Shown: positions 25,392-37,874, counted from the stretch's first letter. The stretch: 64,000 nucleotides of DNA from Onchidella celtica (GCA_963931925.1 OZ007569.1:25522524-25586523), one strand, 5' to 3'. The notes: generated from the sequence alone by a model not told the origin. Numbers and translations are program-made.

Positions 25392-27456
25392 TGGTCAAGG
25401 CTGGGTACAAACTCTCTAAACCCCTAGGGCATAAGGAACATGCTACTTTGTCAGCACTTGATCCAGTAGAAAGGAAACTGTGAAAATTACATGACAAAGG
25501 AAATTGAGACAGCATATGTTCAACATTCATACAAAGTTTCTCTACCTCGCAAATGTCCACACACAATGAAAACATTGACTGGAGCTGACAAAAGAAGGAA
25601 TCTCTATCTAAACCACGCAATTCCAATAAAGAAGAATTAAAAGTGTCATCTGGGAAGCAGGTCACTTCTTCGACCTGAACATGATCTGAAACAACAGAAT
25701 TCATAGTTTCACTTCCACGCTTCTTTCTAACTTGGACAGACTTCCACTCAAGCACAAAATCTTCATTCTCACATTTACCCTCCTCTCCAACAAGACACAC
25801 TGGACAGAAGCAAGACAATAACCTGGAATCCATAGCATCACTCCCAAATGAAAGCTTCAAACAATGCAAGTCTCTTCTTCCTTTCACACACAGCAATTGC
25901 TCTGAAGATATACTTCGATCCAAATCACAAGAACAAAATCCCTGACCATATGCCGACAATTATCATCAACAGCAGAACTAACAAACAATTTAGGCTTGCA
26001 AAATTCAAACATGTCTGAGGCATTCTGAATAATGGCTTGTCCATTTCTGACCGCAGACGAAGCACAGTTTTTGACAGTGCCACCGCAAGAGTCACAAAGG
26101 GATTTTCCATGGTTGGAACCAAAGAAATGCCTTCCAAGTCTCAGTGAGGGATGCAGAGCCTGCAACTCAGTCAGATGCAGAAAAGGTAGCTTACTCTTGT
26201 ACTGACTGCCGCATCCATCACTGAACACTTGGAGGGACACAATCCCTTTGGACTGTGCATAGGTGAAGCACGTCAAAAATGTGCTTTGTCATGTGGGCAT
26301 CATGCTTCAAGTCATCACTCAGAAACACCTGGTAATCTGTTACAATGTGATGACAGGTTGGAATCGGACATCTGTAAAAAAAAACACAAGGATGTACAGA
26401 AACTTGATGATAGCTCCAATGAGCGCTTTGAACTTCATGTTGATACTTGCACAGATAGTTTTCCGCAAAATCTACAGTTAAAATACCATGGCCATTTGGT
26501 AAATTTTCCTTCAACTTTTGATATAGTTTCCTTTGCCACTCTGCAGTTTTCAAGTGCTTACTCAATGGAATGAGATCTTGTCTTAGTTTGTCAATTATAT
26601 TATGAACTGTGTCAGACTGTTTGACGAGATCCTTCCTGCATGTGCTAGTCTTCTCCCACCTCCGCCACTCTCTCACTTCATTAATCCTGTCCCCCACAAT
26701 CTGCTTCACAAAACTGATTAGATTATCCACTCCACATTTCTCACACTTTCTTTCAACACATTCCCGCATCACATTCTCACACAAGGTCTTCCCAACAAGC
26801 TCTTCTACACTGGTCATCTTGCACAATCCCTCTCCCTCTGTTCCAGCATCACCTTTCTTGTACAAATAAGAATTGACAACATCTACAAGTAACATAACAT
26901 TAACACACTTTTCACATAAACATTGAACAAATTTTTGACTCCCTGAAAGTAAAATGTGGCTAGGGCGTCTCCTCTTGAATCTGGAAAAGGACACTTTTGT
27001 GCGGTGATGTTCTTTTTTGAAATCTAAGTACAGGTCTATCATAGACTTTGTTAGAACTTTCTTTGGCTTTCTGCCAGCCCTTTGGAAGGGTACATCCACA
27101 GCCTTTTTGGATAGAAAGTCTTGGACAACATGTGATAGTCGCTCAGCCCTCCTTTCATAATACACTCGGCTGGCCTCTGGCTGCTGGCCCACATTTCTGT
27201 TTAACACATTCTTCAAAAAGGCTAACTTTACTAGAGACACTTTGGACCTTTGCCTCTTCAAAAGGTCCTTTGTTTTTTTCAAAAAGCCTTTTAATGACAC
27301 TTTAAGGCACGGGGTAGCTTCCTCTGGTGTTGCTTTCTCCTTCCTTTTATTTCTCTTGCGTTGTCTTTCTCTCTCCCTCTCCCCCCGCAACTTTTGTGGG
27401 GTTTCCTTCAATTTTGCCCTTCTCTTGGCTTGTCGCAGCCTTGCCTTTTCCCTCAC
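24843..27456 (-). pseudogene. Main exon of transposase-like protein with OTU-like tail; three frameshifts
   Basis: Exon 4 starts after an AG acceptor (TTTATCCCCAG) at 27456. It begins with a Lys/Arg/Glu-rich segment. Next comes a Cys-rich zinc-binding-like region (CxxC near 26750 and 26920), then VDFAENY (about 26480), FSDGCGSQYK (about 26215), GRHFFGSNHGKS (about 26115) and a GGTVK motif. I read these as the acidic catalytic core of a DDE-type transposase, a family I know mainly from uncharacterised invertebrate proteins. The frame breaks near 26265, 25935 and 25370, so this copy is probably dead unless these are sequencing errors. Between breaks the frames are long and clean, suggesting a young copy. 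The C-terminal 24843-25391 part is described separately. Confidence 0.65.
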
Positions 27457-28034
27457 CTGGGGATAAAATATTACAGTGGGTGATCAGCAGAATATCAAAG
27501 ACTTAGGGAAAGCACAGAAAACCATTGGTGCATGGGTGCTACAGGCTTAGAGATCTGAATACTGAAAATGGTAGCTGAGTAGAACTGAATACTGAAAGTG
27601 GTCACAAAGTAAAAAAAAAAACCTTTCTTGCGGCTTGAACAGGCGTACAGACAGGGCTGACGAAGGAGTGCAGAGCACTCATTTGTTCTTCACCCCTTCC
27701 TCCACACTCTGGACCAAATAAACATCTTTGTCCTCCAAAAACCTCATTGTTACTGATTACTAGATCTAATGTTAAAATTGTTAAATGTTAGACCATCTTC
27801 TAGATCTATTCTAGATCAGAATGAAAGACAAGAAAATCTAAGTCCGGACCGAATCTAAGCTAGATTTCTAGATCTAGAATCTTGATTTTATTCTTTGCCT
27901 TTATTCTTATTTTATTTATTCTTTTCTTATTTAGTCTTTGCCACTTTTCCGTTATCGTAAATCCGTGAAGGCTTTGTACACTTTACTTTGTAGTAAAATC
28001 GATCTAAACTCTAAGCCAGTAAGTAGAGACAAAC

Positions 28035-28206
28035 AAAGAAACAAAATGGAAAAAGAAAGTACGAAAAGTAGTCGAGTTTCGATACCCGACGATACCTTGA
28101 ATAGGACGAGGACCGGCTTAAAAGAAACAAAATGGTTGAAGAAAGGACGAAAAGTATTCGTGTTTCGATACCGAACGATACCTTGAATAGAACGAGAACC
28201 GGCTTT
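28035..28206. repeat. Two-copy 86-bp tandem duplication
   Basis: Units starting AAAGAAACAAAATGG at 28035 and 28121 share GTTTCGATACC, ACGATACCTTGAATAG and ACCGGCTT. They sit in the intron between exons 3 and 4 of the transposon gene. Confidence 0.85.
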
Positions 28207-29060
28207 AATAAACATTTTTTTTCCTCACGCAAATGAGTTCCGGCTGTCTTCGTACTTCGCCTTTTTCACTATACTTGCGAATCAGAAAATTATTTTTCTG
28301 CGATTTTCTGAATTCTGAATGTTTTTTAGGGGATCGGCGAATACGGAAATCCGTCATATTACTGAAAAATAGCACCCATGCATTGGTGTAAAATTACCGC
28401 CTATGCCAGGTCTACAATAAAATTATGACCACCTGCTTTCAAAAGAATTTATCATTATCCACAAAGCCAGAGAGATACCTCAGCATAAAAACTAAAACAG
28501 GTTATCACTGTAAACCTTTTATTCCCTTTCTCACAAGAAATGTCTGCATCTGAATATGGCAGACCTACAACATAACAACAAGTCTGAGTTTTGTGTTTAA
28601 TATCCCTAGTGACATAAGTAGACCATTTAAGGGATGATGCTAGACAGACATCTGAAACGATGTATCGCCACATGGGGATAGCAAGTGTAGCACAACTCGC
28701 TCTTCCCACCCAGCCAAGTATACAGCGACTGGGCTACCAGTCCTACCACTAATACCCATACTGCTGATGCCCATTGCACAGCTGGCAGAATACCCATTTT
28801 TCTGTCTTTGGTTTGACCCAAATCTCGTCCTCCCTAATCCATTAGGTCACCGACTCCGGTAGAACAACAAGAAAATGTGCTATTTTTAAATGAATTAAAT
28901 GACATTTGCTCATGCACCACTGAATAAAACTGAATATTGTCTTTGAAACAGTGCCTGTGTATGTGTGAGCGTTAGGCAGCCTTAACTCGCTGCCCACCAG
29001 GCATTTGCTCCGAGATCATTCCCTATGTACCAGCCATAAAGTGTATCTTATCCATCTTAC

Positions 29061-29154
29061 CTCTACAGCTTTGGCCTCAGACTGCCTCGTAGCCCATCCG
29101 GGACTCTTGGTGGGCGTCTTGGTTTTCTGTTTTTGCTCCTGTTTATGTTTTTCT
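29061..29154 (-). CDS. Exon 3 of transposon gene
   Basis: It is bounded by an acceptor TTTTCAG (just above 29154) and a donor GAG|GTAAGA (below 29061). The 94 nt continue the reading frame of exon 2 (split Arg codon) and hand over in phase 0 to exon 4 at 27456. The residues are Lys/Gln-rich (EKHKQEQKQK), then a Pro/Ser/Trp segment. The exact phase match at both ends is the main support. Confidence 0.75.
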
Positions 29155-29972
29155 CTGAAAAGCAGAACAAATTTTCAGTGTACAGTAGCTGTCTTGAAAG
29201 TGTTGTCTCTTATTCGCACACATTTTTATTAGCGTGACGATTCAATAACGTGCCACAGAAACTGAGGAACATATAATATATATATCACAAAATAAATTAT
29301 TTGCAGATGTTAGTGGTACTAGGTACTTGGTAATCGCAAATCGATGTGATACCACAGTGATCATAAGAACCACAATTTATTCCGCTACCCCTATTGCCCT
29401 GTCCCACATTTGTAATGAAAATTGTGTCTGCACAAAGACAGTGGAAATTGCATTCAACAAAGTCGGCTTCCATGAGGCTATCGGAAATTTCTGTTTTTTC
29501 CCCTTGTATCTCTGTAAAATAATGCCACGTCCATTGAGGGTCAACGAGTAAAGTCTCATTCAAGCAGGTATTGTCATTCAAAATAAGGAAAACAACGATT
29601 TACAATGGCCCTGACTTGGCCTGGCCTTTCCTTTCATCCGCACACTTTGTCTCTCATCATACCCGAAGCCTTCGGAATTGAACTGTAATTAGCCTAGCCT
29701 ATGCAAGCCTGCCCCATGGTATACCGTACTGTGTGTACTGTGGCCATGCGGTGGAGAGGGAGCATGGCATGGAGTGGCTACTGTGTGATGTCTATGTTAC
29801 TTGATATTGATAACAAGCAGGCTGAATACAGTGGAACATGGTTCAACCGAAACAGTTGGGATTGAAGGTATTATTTCAGTTTAGGCATGTTATCTATTCC
29901 TGTCTGGTGGTTGGGCTGCAGACTCATGAGCTTACTCAAACATAGTCAATGCATAGGAAATTGGTATTTTAC

Positions 29973-30192
29973 CTGAATTTGCGGATCCGTAATCTTGCCA
30001 GCTCCTTACTCTTGGCCCTTTGCTCCTCTGTCTGCCCATCTCGCCAGTTCTTTGCCTGAAGGCAGTTTTGTCGTTTAAGCTCCGCACATTTCTCTGGTTC
30101 CTCTCTCTTCAACCTGTCACGGTAGTCTTTGCATTTTTCAGCATTTGTCTTTGGTGGCTTCTTTTGCTTCTTTGGCTGCCGAGGCCGAAGAC
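29973..30192 (-). CDS. Exon 2 of transposon gene
   Basis: It is bounded by acceptor TTTTACTTAG and donor CAG|GTAAAA. The 220 nt encode a Lys/Arg/Glu-rich helix-like segment with repeated KCKDYRDRLKRE and LKRQN-type words, probably DNA binding. It begins with two bases completing a Gly codon from exon 1 and ends with two bases of an Arg codon completed by exon 3. Confidence 0.75.
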
Positions 30193-30361
30193 CTAAGTAA
30201 AATACAAAAAATACAGAAACCTTGTCAGCAACACTCAGTTAACTTTAAGCAGCCACATTGATAAAGCAGACAAGACAAGTGCATTTACATAACTTCAAAA
30301 AAAAAACTAGAAAAGAAGAAGAAACAACCGGTAAATAAAAGTAGGCTGTCACATCCCTGCA

Positions 30362-32412
30362 TGTGTAACATCAGACACCAAATCACAAGTCCATTGAAAC
30401 TCGAATCAAGTATTGCCCGTTAAAAATGAAAAAGATGTACCAACCACCAACCCCCAGCTAAAACAAAAAAAGCACAATGACCATCATTGTCTTTTGTCTT
30501 GCACAGACAATTGTTGTGTCTGAAGTTACACATCAAGTTTGTGACAGGTTGTTACAAAAATGTGTGCAACGCAAGACACCAAAATTGTATTGATTATTGA
30601 CTAAACAAAAACGACATGTTTAACTATAAAAACCAAACCAAACACCACCTAATCTGTGCATCATCATTAATACTTTGATTTCATAAATCATATGATTCAT
30701 TAAACAACCACTTTTGGTGTCTGGTGTTTCAAAAAGCAAGTGGCAGCTTGTCACAGCTGATTATGTAACGTCAGACACCAAACCCAACTTCTAATGGAAT
30801 AACTGGCAGAAAATTGACAATTTCTCTGAGTGATCCCTCATAGTTTAAAACTAAATCAATTTTGAAGACAGAAAAATTTCCGAGTCAAGTCTTTTAACAC
30901 CAAGATAACATTTAAAGTATCTGATGTTACGAATCTATTCAAGTGACAATCTGTCACAGAACTGTGTCAGTGACACAAGATACTGAATTCATACTAAATA
31001 AACCTATTTTGATATGTTCAGTATGTATAGGTGTGTGGGAAATTATAGTTGAATTATCTTATCAATGATTTCAAGGTAAAAAATGAGGAACACACTATCT
31101 CAACTTTCAATTTATAGTAATGGTGTCTGATGTTACACAGAAATCAGTGAAAGCCTGTCACATGGTGATTTGAAGTGTCAGACACTAAAATCAGGGTACT
31201 TAAAATTCTGAGTAAGTTTACAGTCAATACAGTTCACAATTTCCTTTTTAACATACATGTACAATAAATTAATCTTTTCATGATCACAATAGGTAGTTTG
31301 GGCTATTTAATCCTAAACTGCCGTTTTAGGTTTCTGATGTTTCACTTTTTCCGGTGGAACATGATGTCACAAAATTATTTCGTAACAAAAGACACTCATT
31401 GTGCAGTTGTGAAATTTTTATCAGCTTACTAATACTATCCTTTCATTCTTCTTCTTCTTCTTTCATAGTTGGCACGTCTAGAAGACGATTCCCCCCATTA
31501 CATGATGCTAGCCCATTTTTCAAAGCTCGAGACCTATTTTCAGCAAAAGATCCTTTGAAACAACACATTGACAGCCATGTGTTCACTTTGGTGTTACATT
31601 CTTGCACGCAACAACAAAGTACAGGACGTCACAATGTGGAACGAAACGTCATACACCACATCTTTCTATAACTAATACACGTGGTCCTGTTCGGAATAAA
31701 AAAAATTAAAATCTTCACTTCAAAGATACATGTACTAACAAACACAATATTCCCTTAAACGGCGATATAAAGGTTCAAACTGAAGTTTTTAAACAAGCCA
31801 CAGTATCATTCGTTTCAATGTGACAACGCCGAAACTTGCAATCATTCCTAAGACCTCACTTGCTTTCATCGATGTTTCCTTTGTCAACCACTTTCTACGG
31901 TAGAGTTAGATCAATAATCCACCCATTATCTTATTTCAAAAGAAAACTGAACCAAGAAAATAAAGTACTTTCTTATCTAATTGTCTTAAAGCACAAAACA
32001 AAGCCGGAGATTTGACACAATAATGGCAATAGTGTCTGAAGTTACATATCACACTGTGCGTTACGGACAACTTCAACTTACCCTTTCTCGATGACAGCAT
32101 GCTGGGAAGTGAAACAACAAAGCCTGAGAGAACGAACTTCCGTTGCCCGTGCGAAAAGTTGGATCGGAATATTTTTCGGAACAAAACTTCGACGCGCAGG
32201 TCCACGGGTTTCTTCCGTTACATTGTGACGGACAATGTACAAGTCACAAGACTACCCATGTTGTCTGCTACTGAATTGTGGTTTTATATGAGACAGTTTG
32301 CATACAATCAATGTATTAACAGGGTTTGCACACATAAGCAGTGGGGTAAAATGGCCACAGCAACCTCTTCAATTTCAACTTCGGTGTGACGGAACGTGTA
32401 ACATCAGACACC
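30362..32412. repeat. Right subterminal motif cluster
   Basis: Copies or close variants of GTGTCTGATGTTACAC, in both orientations, lie at about 30362, 30516, 30717, 30764, 30919, 31122, 31331, 32032 and 32396. Most are followed within 10-30 bp by a GTGACAG or CTGTCAC word, giving a paired-box look. They flank the first intron and the presumed promoter of the transposon gene. Confidence 0.75.
32082..32100 (-). CDS. First coding exon of transposon gene
   Basis: An ATG at 32100 opens MLSSRK plus one base, followed by a strong donor G|GTAAGT. The single leftover G plus GT from exon 2 makes Gly, so the phase fits. It lies about 300 bp inside the right end of the element, where a promoter would be expected. 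Being short, it rests on splice signal and phase only. Confidence 0.6.
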
Positions 32413-32554
32413 GTATTTTTAAAAGCCAATAAACCATACAAAAATTCAGTAATTGTTGGGAATTTCACTTCTTGTTAACACTGAACTTTTCCTTCTTTAT
32501 GATGGAAACGCCTGGAGTTATAGAAATAAGCCATATCTCTTGTAGATAGAAAAG

Positions 32555-32725
32555 GATAGGGGAAGGGAGAAAGAGATAGGAAGGACAGACAGAGAACGAG
32601 AGAGAGAGAAAGAAATTGATTGGTGGAGAGGAGGGACAGACAGAGAGAAGAAGAGAGAGAGAGAGAGACAAAGTGTGTGCGGGTGTGTGTGTGTGTGAGA
32701 GAGAGTGAGAGAGAAAGACGGTATG
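32555..32725. repeat. Purine-rich GA and GT repeat
   Basis: GAGA-rich sequence with an internal GT repeat at about 32675-32697. Open frames on it are compositional. It lies in a geneless stretch from 32413 to 33477. Confidence 0.8.
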
Positions 32726-33477
32726 TGTGTAAGTAGTGGTAATAGTAGAGTTGTGATTCATGGCATTGGATTTACTGACCACGTCATTATTGTACTTCTC
32801 TTACTGCAGCACATCATTACATATTTACATAGCTGTATCAGTACCGCTTTCTACAAGAGCTAAATTTGCCTGTGTTTTATCATGCTGAAATAAGTGTATT
32901 CTGCTGTGACATAATATCTCCTTTTTATTGTCTCGATGTCATTACAATCTCTTGGTTCATCAAGGAGAAGACTTACTCTTTTCATCTTCACAACTCTTTA
33001 CCAGTTGCCAAAATAATAATTGAAGATCACAAAGTCATCTTCTTCATGTTAATTCCTGTCATCAAAAAATTGCATTTGGCTCGGAAAATATTGCGAAGTT
33101 TCCAACTGGATTCATTATTGATAGCTCTCACTGGCATTGGCAAGGAGAATTATAATTAACAGTTTTCATTTTCCCCCTTTCTTCATTCTCATCCGGATCT
33201 AGAATCACAGTTTTTAAGGCCAGCAGAATCGAAAGATAGAATGAAAGCCACACAAGATAATCCAAACAAATTGAACAACTATTCGGGGTTTGTTCTGGGT
33301 TGTTTCCAACTGGCATGTCTGTTACTTAATCAAGTTAATGGGTTAAGGTAGTCGTTCTTTATCTATTTTTCACCTTGAGCAAGGACTGAAGTTAGAATAA
33401 ACAACAGGGAGACAACAACAACAACAAATTAGCATTTGACTGTTTAGAAATTTCGCTTATAAGAAACGCTTTCCATT

Positions 33478-33609
33478 CATCCATCCGTCCACCCATCCAT
33501 CCATCCACGCATCCATTCATCCATCCACCCGTCCATCCATCTTCCTATCCATCCATCCATCTACTCATCCATCCACCCACCCATCCATCCATTCATCCAT
33601 CCATCCATC
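33478..33609. repeat. (ATCC)n microsatellite
   Basis: About 130 bp of CATC/CATCCA tetranucleotides with CACC and CGTC variants. Confidence 0.95.
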
Positions 33610-33731
33610 AACATTCACTGTGCTTGGGTGGCGCACAGTCACTCTGGTTTTTTCTTCCTCGATTATTCCTCAATCTTTCTTTTTCACTTTGCTCTCTTTT
33701 CGTTGTTCATTCTTTTGCTCCTGTTTAATAG

Positions 33732-34498
33732 GATCAAGGCAGGTCCGTCTCAACATCACTATGGGCCCCTGGGCAGATTCTTTTGTAATGCACGGGATTT
33801 TCTTCCTCGTTTCATGCATGCGTGCCCTTCCCCCCCGCCCACCCAAACCCTTGGGACCCATGGGCAACTGCCCAGTGTGCCCATGTGTTAAAATTGACGA
33901 AATAGTATAAAAACCATGGAAAAACTGTGGGGTCGCAGGAAGGCTTAAAACAAAATCAAAATGTGGCAAAAAGAAAAAGTTGCAGGTGGCCAAGCCTCGC
34001 GTAAGAAATAATAAAAGAAACGATGCAATAAAATGCAAAGTAAAAGGGAAGAAAAATCGATATTTCGGTTAGAAACTTTCTTCAGGGAAACAAAACAAAC
34101 AAACAAACAAAGATGGCAAATCTAACTGATAAAACAATTAAACAATACAAAACCAAATTGAAGAATATGAAATATTTGTAGAATATTACATCAATACGAC
34201 CACTTCGGGCTTAACACATTGGCGGACGTGCTGCGTTCCGGAAATACAAGTCAGGACCCGCAAGTGAGAGTAGACGTATGAATTTGATATTCTACAAAAT
34301 ATTTCATATTCTACTTTTTTTTCATTGTTCAGTTGTTTGCTCTGTTCAATTTTCCATTTTTATTTTTTGTTTGTTTTCATAAAGAAGGTTTCTAAACGAT
34401 TTATCAATTTGTCTTCCCTTTTTCTTTTCGCTTTATTTGCTGTACGCAACTTTTTATTTTTGCTATATTTTGCTCAGGCATTAGGACGGCCCTGGATC
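33732..34498. mobile_element. Diverged foldback element, long inverted arms
   Basis: The outer ends are inverted: GATCAAGGCAGGTCCGTC at 33732 against GACGGCCCTGGATC ending at 34498. Inside, about 33960-34186 and 34286-34475 are diverged reverse complements. They share AAAAAGTTGC, AAAGGGAAGA, TTAGAAAC, AACAAACAAA and, best preserved, AGAATATGAAATATTT at 34155 with its inverse at 34298. The loop is about 100 bp. It has no coding potential. It is an old, non-autonomous foldback-type element. Confidence 0.65.
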
Positions 34499-34645
34499 AT
34501 GGTGAACTTTTCTGAACTTTCAAACTGCCCAGCCATCAGAGAAGTGTTTTTATGTGTAAAATTCCTCTCTGTTCAGAGTTTTATTTGTAAGATGTAAAGC
34601 AGACCCGATTTAATTGTGGCACTTAAACATTAAGATGATGTATAC

Positions 34646-36414
34646 TGTTGGGTGAACTACGAGTGGGTAATGTGGTTACTGCGTGGGTTCAATAGTAACT
34701 CCCTTAAGGATACACAGGATTAACAAACACAGGGTTCTGCTGGCAATCTTATTTATTCAAAAGCCTAACAAAGGTATCGCGGCCCAAACCAAGAAAAGCC
34801 CCAGAAAAGAAGCCCAACCAGCCATAAGCTGGAACAAGAGAAAAAGACAAAAATATGATTAGGATATAATGACAACATTAATCAGGCAATCAATGGTGGA
34901 CATATATAGTGATAGTATTAAGTATTAAATCAAACAACATAATATAGAATTTAAGCAATAACCAACTGGATATGTATGCATGGAATAAAATAGCGCTAAG
35001 GTTAATGAATAACAACTACAAGTGGCTATATCATATACACAAGAAGTTTCCTAGTACACTGGCAACATAAACTAATTAATGTACTAATCAAAGTATGAAG
35101 GACATAACAAGTGAACGGGCAAGAACACAATAGTTTCGCTCCACTGAGCCGGTGTACAGCACATCCAGAGTGGCCATTCCATTAAATAATAACGCAGTGG
35201 CCAACATGGCCCACTGACCGTCCATAACACAGACACTGCATCCCAATGCAGGCCATCCTCATAGGCCCACTCCCATTATTAGTACTAACCCGCCCCAGGG
35301 CTATTGTATTGGTTACTTCCCTTCCCAATCGATACTGAAGGGTCATGCCCTTTGACCTTAGCCGCGGAGCTATGCAGCCAGGCTAACATGTGTATGACAC
35401 ACCACTAGATACATAAAGTAATGTGTACATTCCTTAAAATGAAACTGTCCTTCACACACTTACGAAACTCATAGAAGCATAATACATCTGGATAACCATA
35501 ATACATGCACATGATATATATATATAGGTCGGCGAGACTCATTGCAACATGTGTAGACTCACTGGAACATTGTTCATCCACCGCCGCACATAGAACAATC
35601 CTGGGGCTCACCCATGTGAGGCCCAACTAATATTATACATCTCCAATAGGCCTACATGTAATTAATTACACATCTTAAACATTAAACACACAATCACACT
35701 GCTCTCTATAGCATAGTGGTACTGGCAAGGTACACAAATACCCGTAATACAATCAAGTGTGTAGTGCCGCTCGCTATAACATAAGTCATCCACATCAACA
35801 TGTCAGGAAATCCTCACTGCCTACCACAACAAGGCAATGCTACACACACACTATATATATGCACACAAGCAAATCGTGATAGCTTGGTTAGCGAGCCATC
35901 ATTATCATCTAGCACCGCAAACGTTAACTTTGACAATAAAGTCACAATATCAAGACACTGCGCTGCATCGCGCATCTTACACGTCTAATGACAATGGCAA
36001 TTACCGTTGAGCCGGACTCATAATGGTCTCTGTAGATCAGCATTCTCTACGTGGCATCCAAGGAAGGGGGGGGGGGGTGCGCAAATTAAAGTCACTTCTA
36101 GTATAATAGTCTCCAACTTACCCAAGGTCTCTCCGGGTCCTGCGCTACCGCTACATGCCTTATGGGGCGGGGTGGCGATGGCAAGCGTCGGCAGGCCTCT
36201 GAGCTTCTACGGGCCCGGGTTGCTGGGCTGGGTTCACTGTGCTGTCGGCTCTTGTCTCTGCGTCTATGATGGAGTGTGCTGACCACTCGAACTCGCCTCT
36301 TATTTATGAGCCCGCGCGGACGTCCGAGAGGGCTATTACGTAGCCCGTGTTGCACAAGTGAAAGGCTCGGACATGGAGTCCAGCCGAACAACATAACCGG
36401 TTAGGGTCCTAACA
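34646..36414 (-). mobile_element. Possible solo LTR (or promoter-bearing repeat) with an internal intron
   Basis: Read on the minus strand, the unit starts TGTTAGGACCC at 36414 and ends CCCAACA at 34646. Near the start it has a TATA-like TCATAAATAAGAGG (about 36305), then a donor TTGG|GTAAGT at about 36115. Near the end it has an acceptor-like TTGTTCCAG (about 34830) and a poly(A) signal AATAAA (about 34755). TG...CA ends with ordered TATA and AATAAA signals suit an LTR. No matching target duplication was found, so it could also be the 5' part of a non-coding transcript. Confidence 0.35.
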
Positions 36415-37874
36415 CAATCGAATTTACAGTACGGTTAAAAGGGTGCACACAAAAGTCAATTAGATATTCCAGTAAACTGCAGAAATTACTCTAGCGTCCC
36501 CTCCAGCAATAATTGAATAAATTTGACCCGGGTTGGAATTATCGGGGATACCATGCGTCTAACTCGTGGTTTACTTTAAATCCGAGACCCTCTTATTAAT
36601 TATTTCAATAGGATATGTGCATCAAAGTACAACAAAATTGGTACCATTATAAAGTAGAAACTTGCTGCTAAAATTCTAACTGACTACTTATACCAGAAAC
36701 CCGGTAATAGTTTTAATATGAATTTTCAACGTGCCAGGACTAACAACATTCGACAATTTTGTGCGGGATACTTTCGTCCATTAATACGACGTATCTCCAT
36801 TGATAACAAACGTTATCATGAGTACCTATTTTGTACCGATAGGGTATTGTCTACTCTCAACAATGAATTCGGATTCCCGTCTTTCTGTCAGTGGATAACA
36901 ACGAATGAGCGAGTTGTAAGAAACTTAAAGCCATGATATAAGAGTTGGAAGCCTGGTGGTCAACATTTCCAACTGACCAATCAAAATGCGCGCTTTTCCT
37001 CGTGATGTGAATAACGGGTCCCGCGCTACTATTACAAGGGAAGTAACCCAATTAATGGTACTCGGCCAAGTGTCCATAAACTACTATGAGTGGCCGTCCC
37101 TCACTCACGCACCAGAGTTACCATGAAAGCACATATTGAAAATAGAAAATCGTTCATCCTCTCACAATACACTGGAGTTTGCTGACCTCATGAAACATGC
37201 TCCTGTCAAACAAAATGGTAATTCGGTGTGCCATAAAAAAAAGAAAAAAAAAAAACCCAAAGTCAGTGGTTTTCAAGCCGGAGTTAATTTACTGCACAGT
37301 GGCTTCAGTTTCGTTTCGCCTTTACCTCAATTTCTGTAGTTTTGTCGAAAAACTTCAGTCTCAACGAAAAAATCGAAACGAGAAGAAAGCGGAAGAAGCA
37401 CAATGCGCTCTAAGACCCTGTGAAGGTTTTGACATTATCTCGGCGTTTACTGATTCTGGATTTAAACAAAGTCTTTAAACAAATTTTTGGTGTTACTTCA
37501 TTAAAGCAGTGTCTAGCTGAGAAGAGCCTTTGAAGTAGGCCTATTTTGTATGATATTACGATAATGTGCTACCATTACTGTTACTGGTATTTGAACTTGA
37601 AATAATAATGTTAAAAACAGTATTTTAAAATTTCCTCTTTGTCAGCTGCTTTATTATGGTAAGGGTGCAAACTCAGATTATTGAACCAAACAGTACCGTA
37701 TAGGGTTTGATAATGAATTTTGGTTTTACGGCTCGTCGGTACGATATCGGCCGCATTGCAACTTTCATGGTCTATTTAGTTTCTTTGTTTATGTTTGGTA
37801 TTCAGAGTTTCATCAATTTAAATTTCACAAATAGAATTAAATATTTATGTATAAATTTTACTACATTGGTAAGA
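36415..37874. other. Geneless stretch
   Basis: No recognisable gene. Short frames lack domains, and there is an A-run near 37234-37255. Confidence 0.45.

Larger units (their letters stand above)
23985..32412 (-). mobile_element. Large DNA transposon candidate with a spliced transposase/OTU gene
   Basis: About 8.4 kb is bounded by clusters of one 16-bp motif, GTGTCTGATGTTACAC and its variants. Three copies lie at the left end (23985-24330) and about nine at the right (30362-32412), with none in the coding core. This layout, a coding core with subterminal motif arrays, is typical of DNA transposons whose transposase binds such repeats. The interior carries one four-exon minus-strand gene whose first exon lies about 300 bp inside the right end. 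Exact termini and target duplication are not resolved; the outermost motif copies are used as approximate ends. Confidence 0.6.

Noticed and set aside
25884-27456. Several separate host genes on the minus strand
   Set aside because: Splice phases and overlapping frames show they are parts of one frameshifted transposon gene.
29297-29581. 94-residue Cys-containing frame on the minus strand
   Set aside because: It lies in an intron of the transposon gene, is open on both strands, and has no recognised motif or splice signals.
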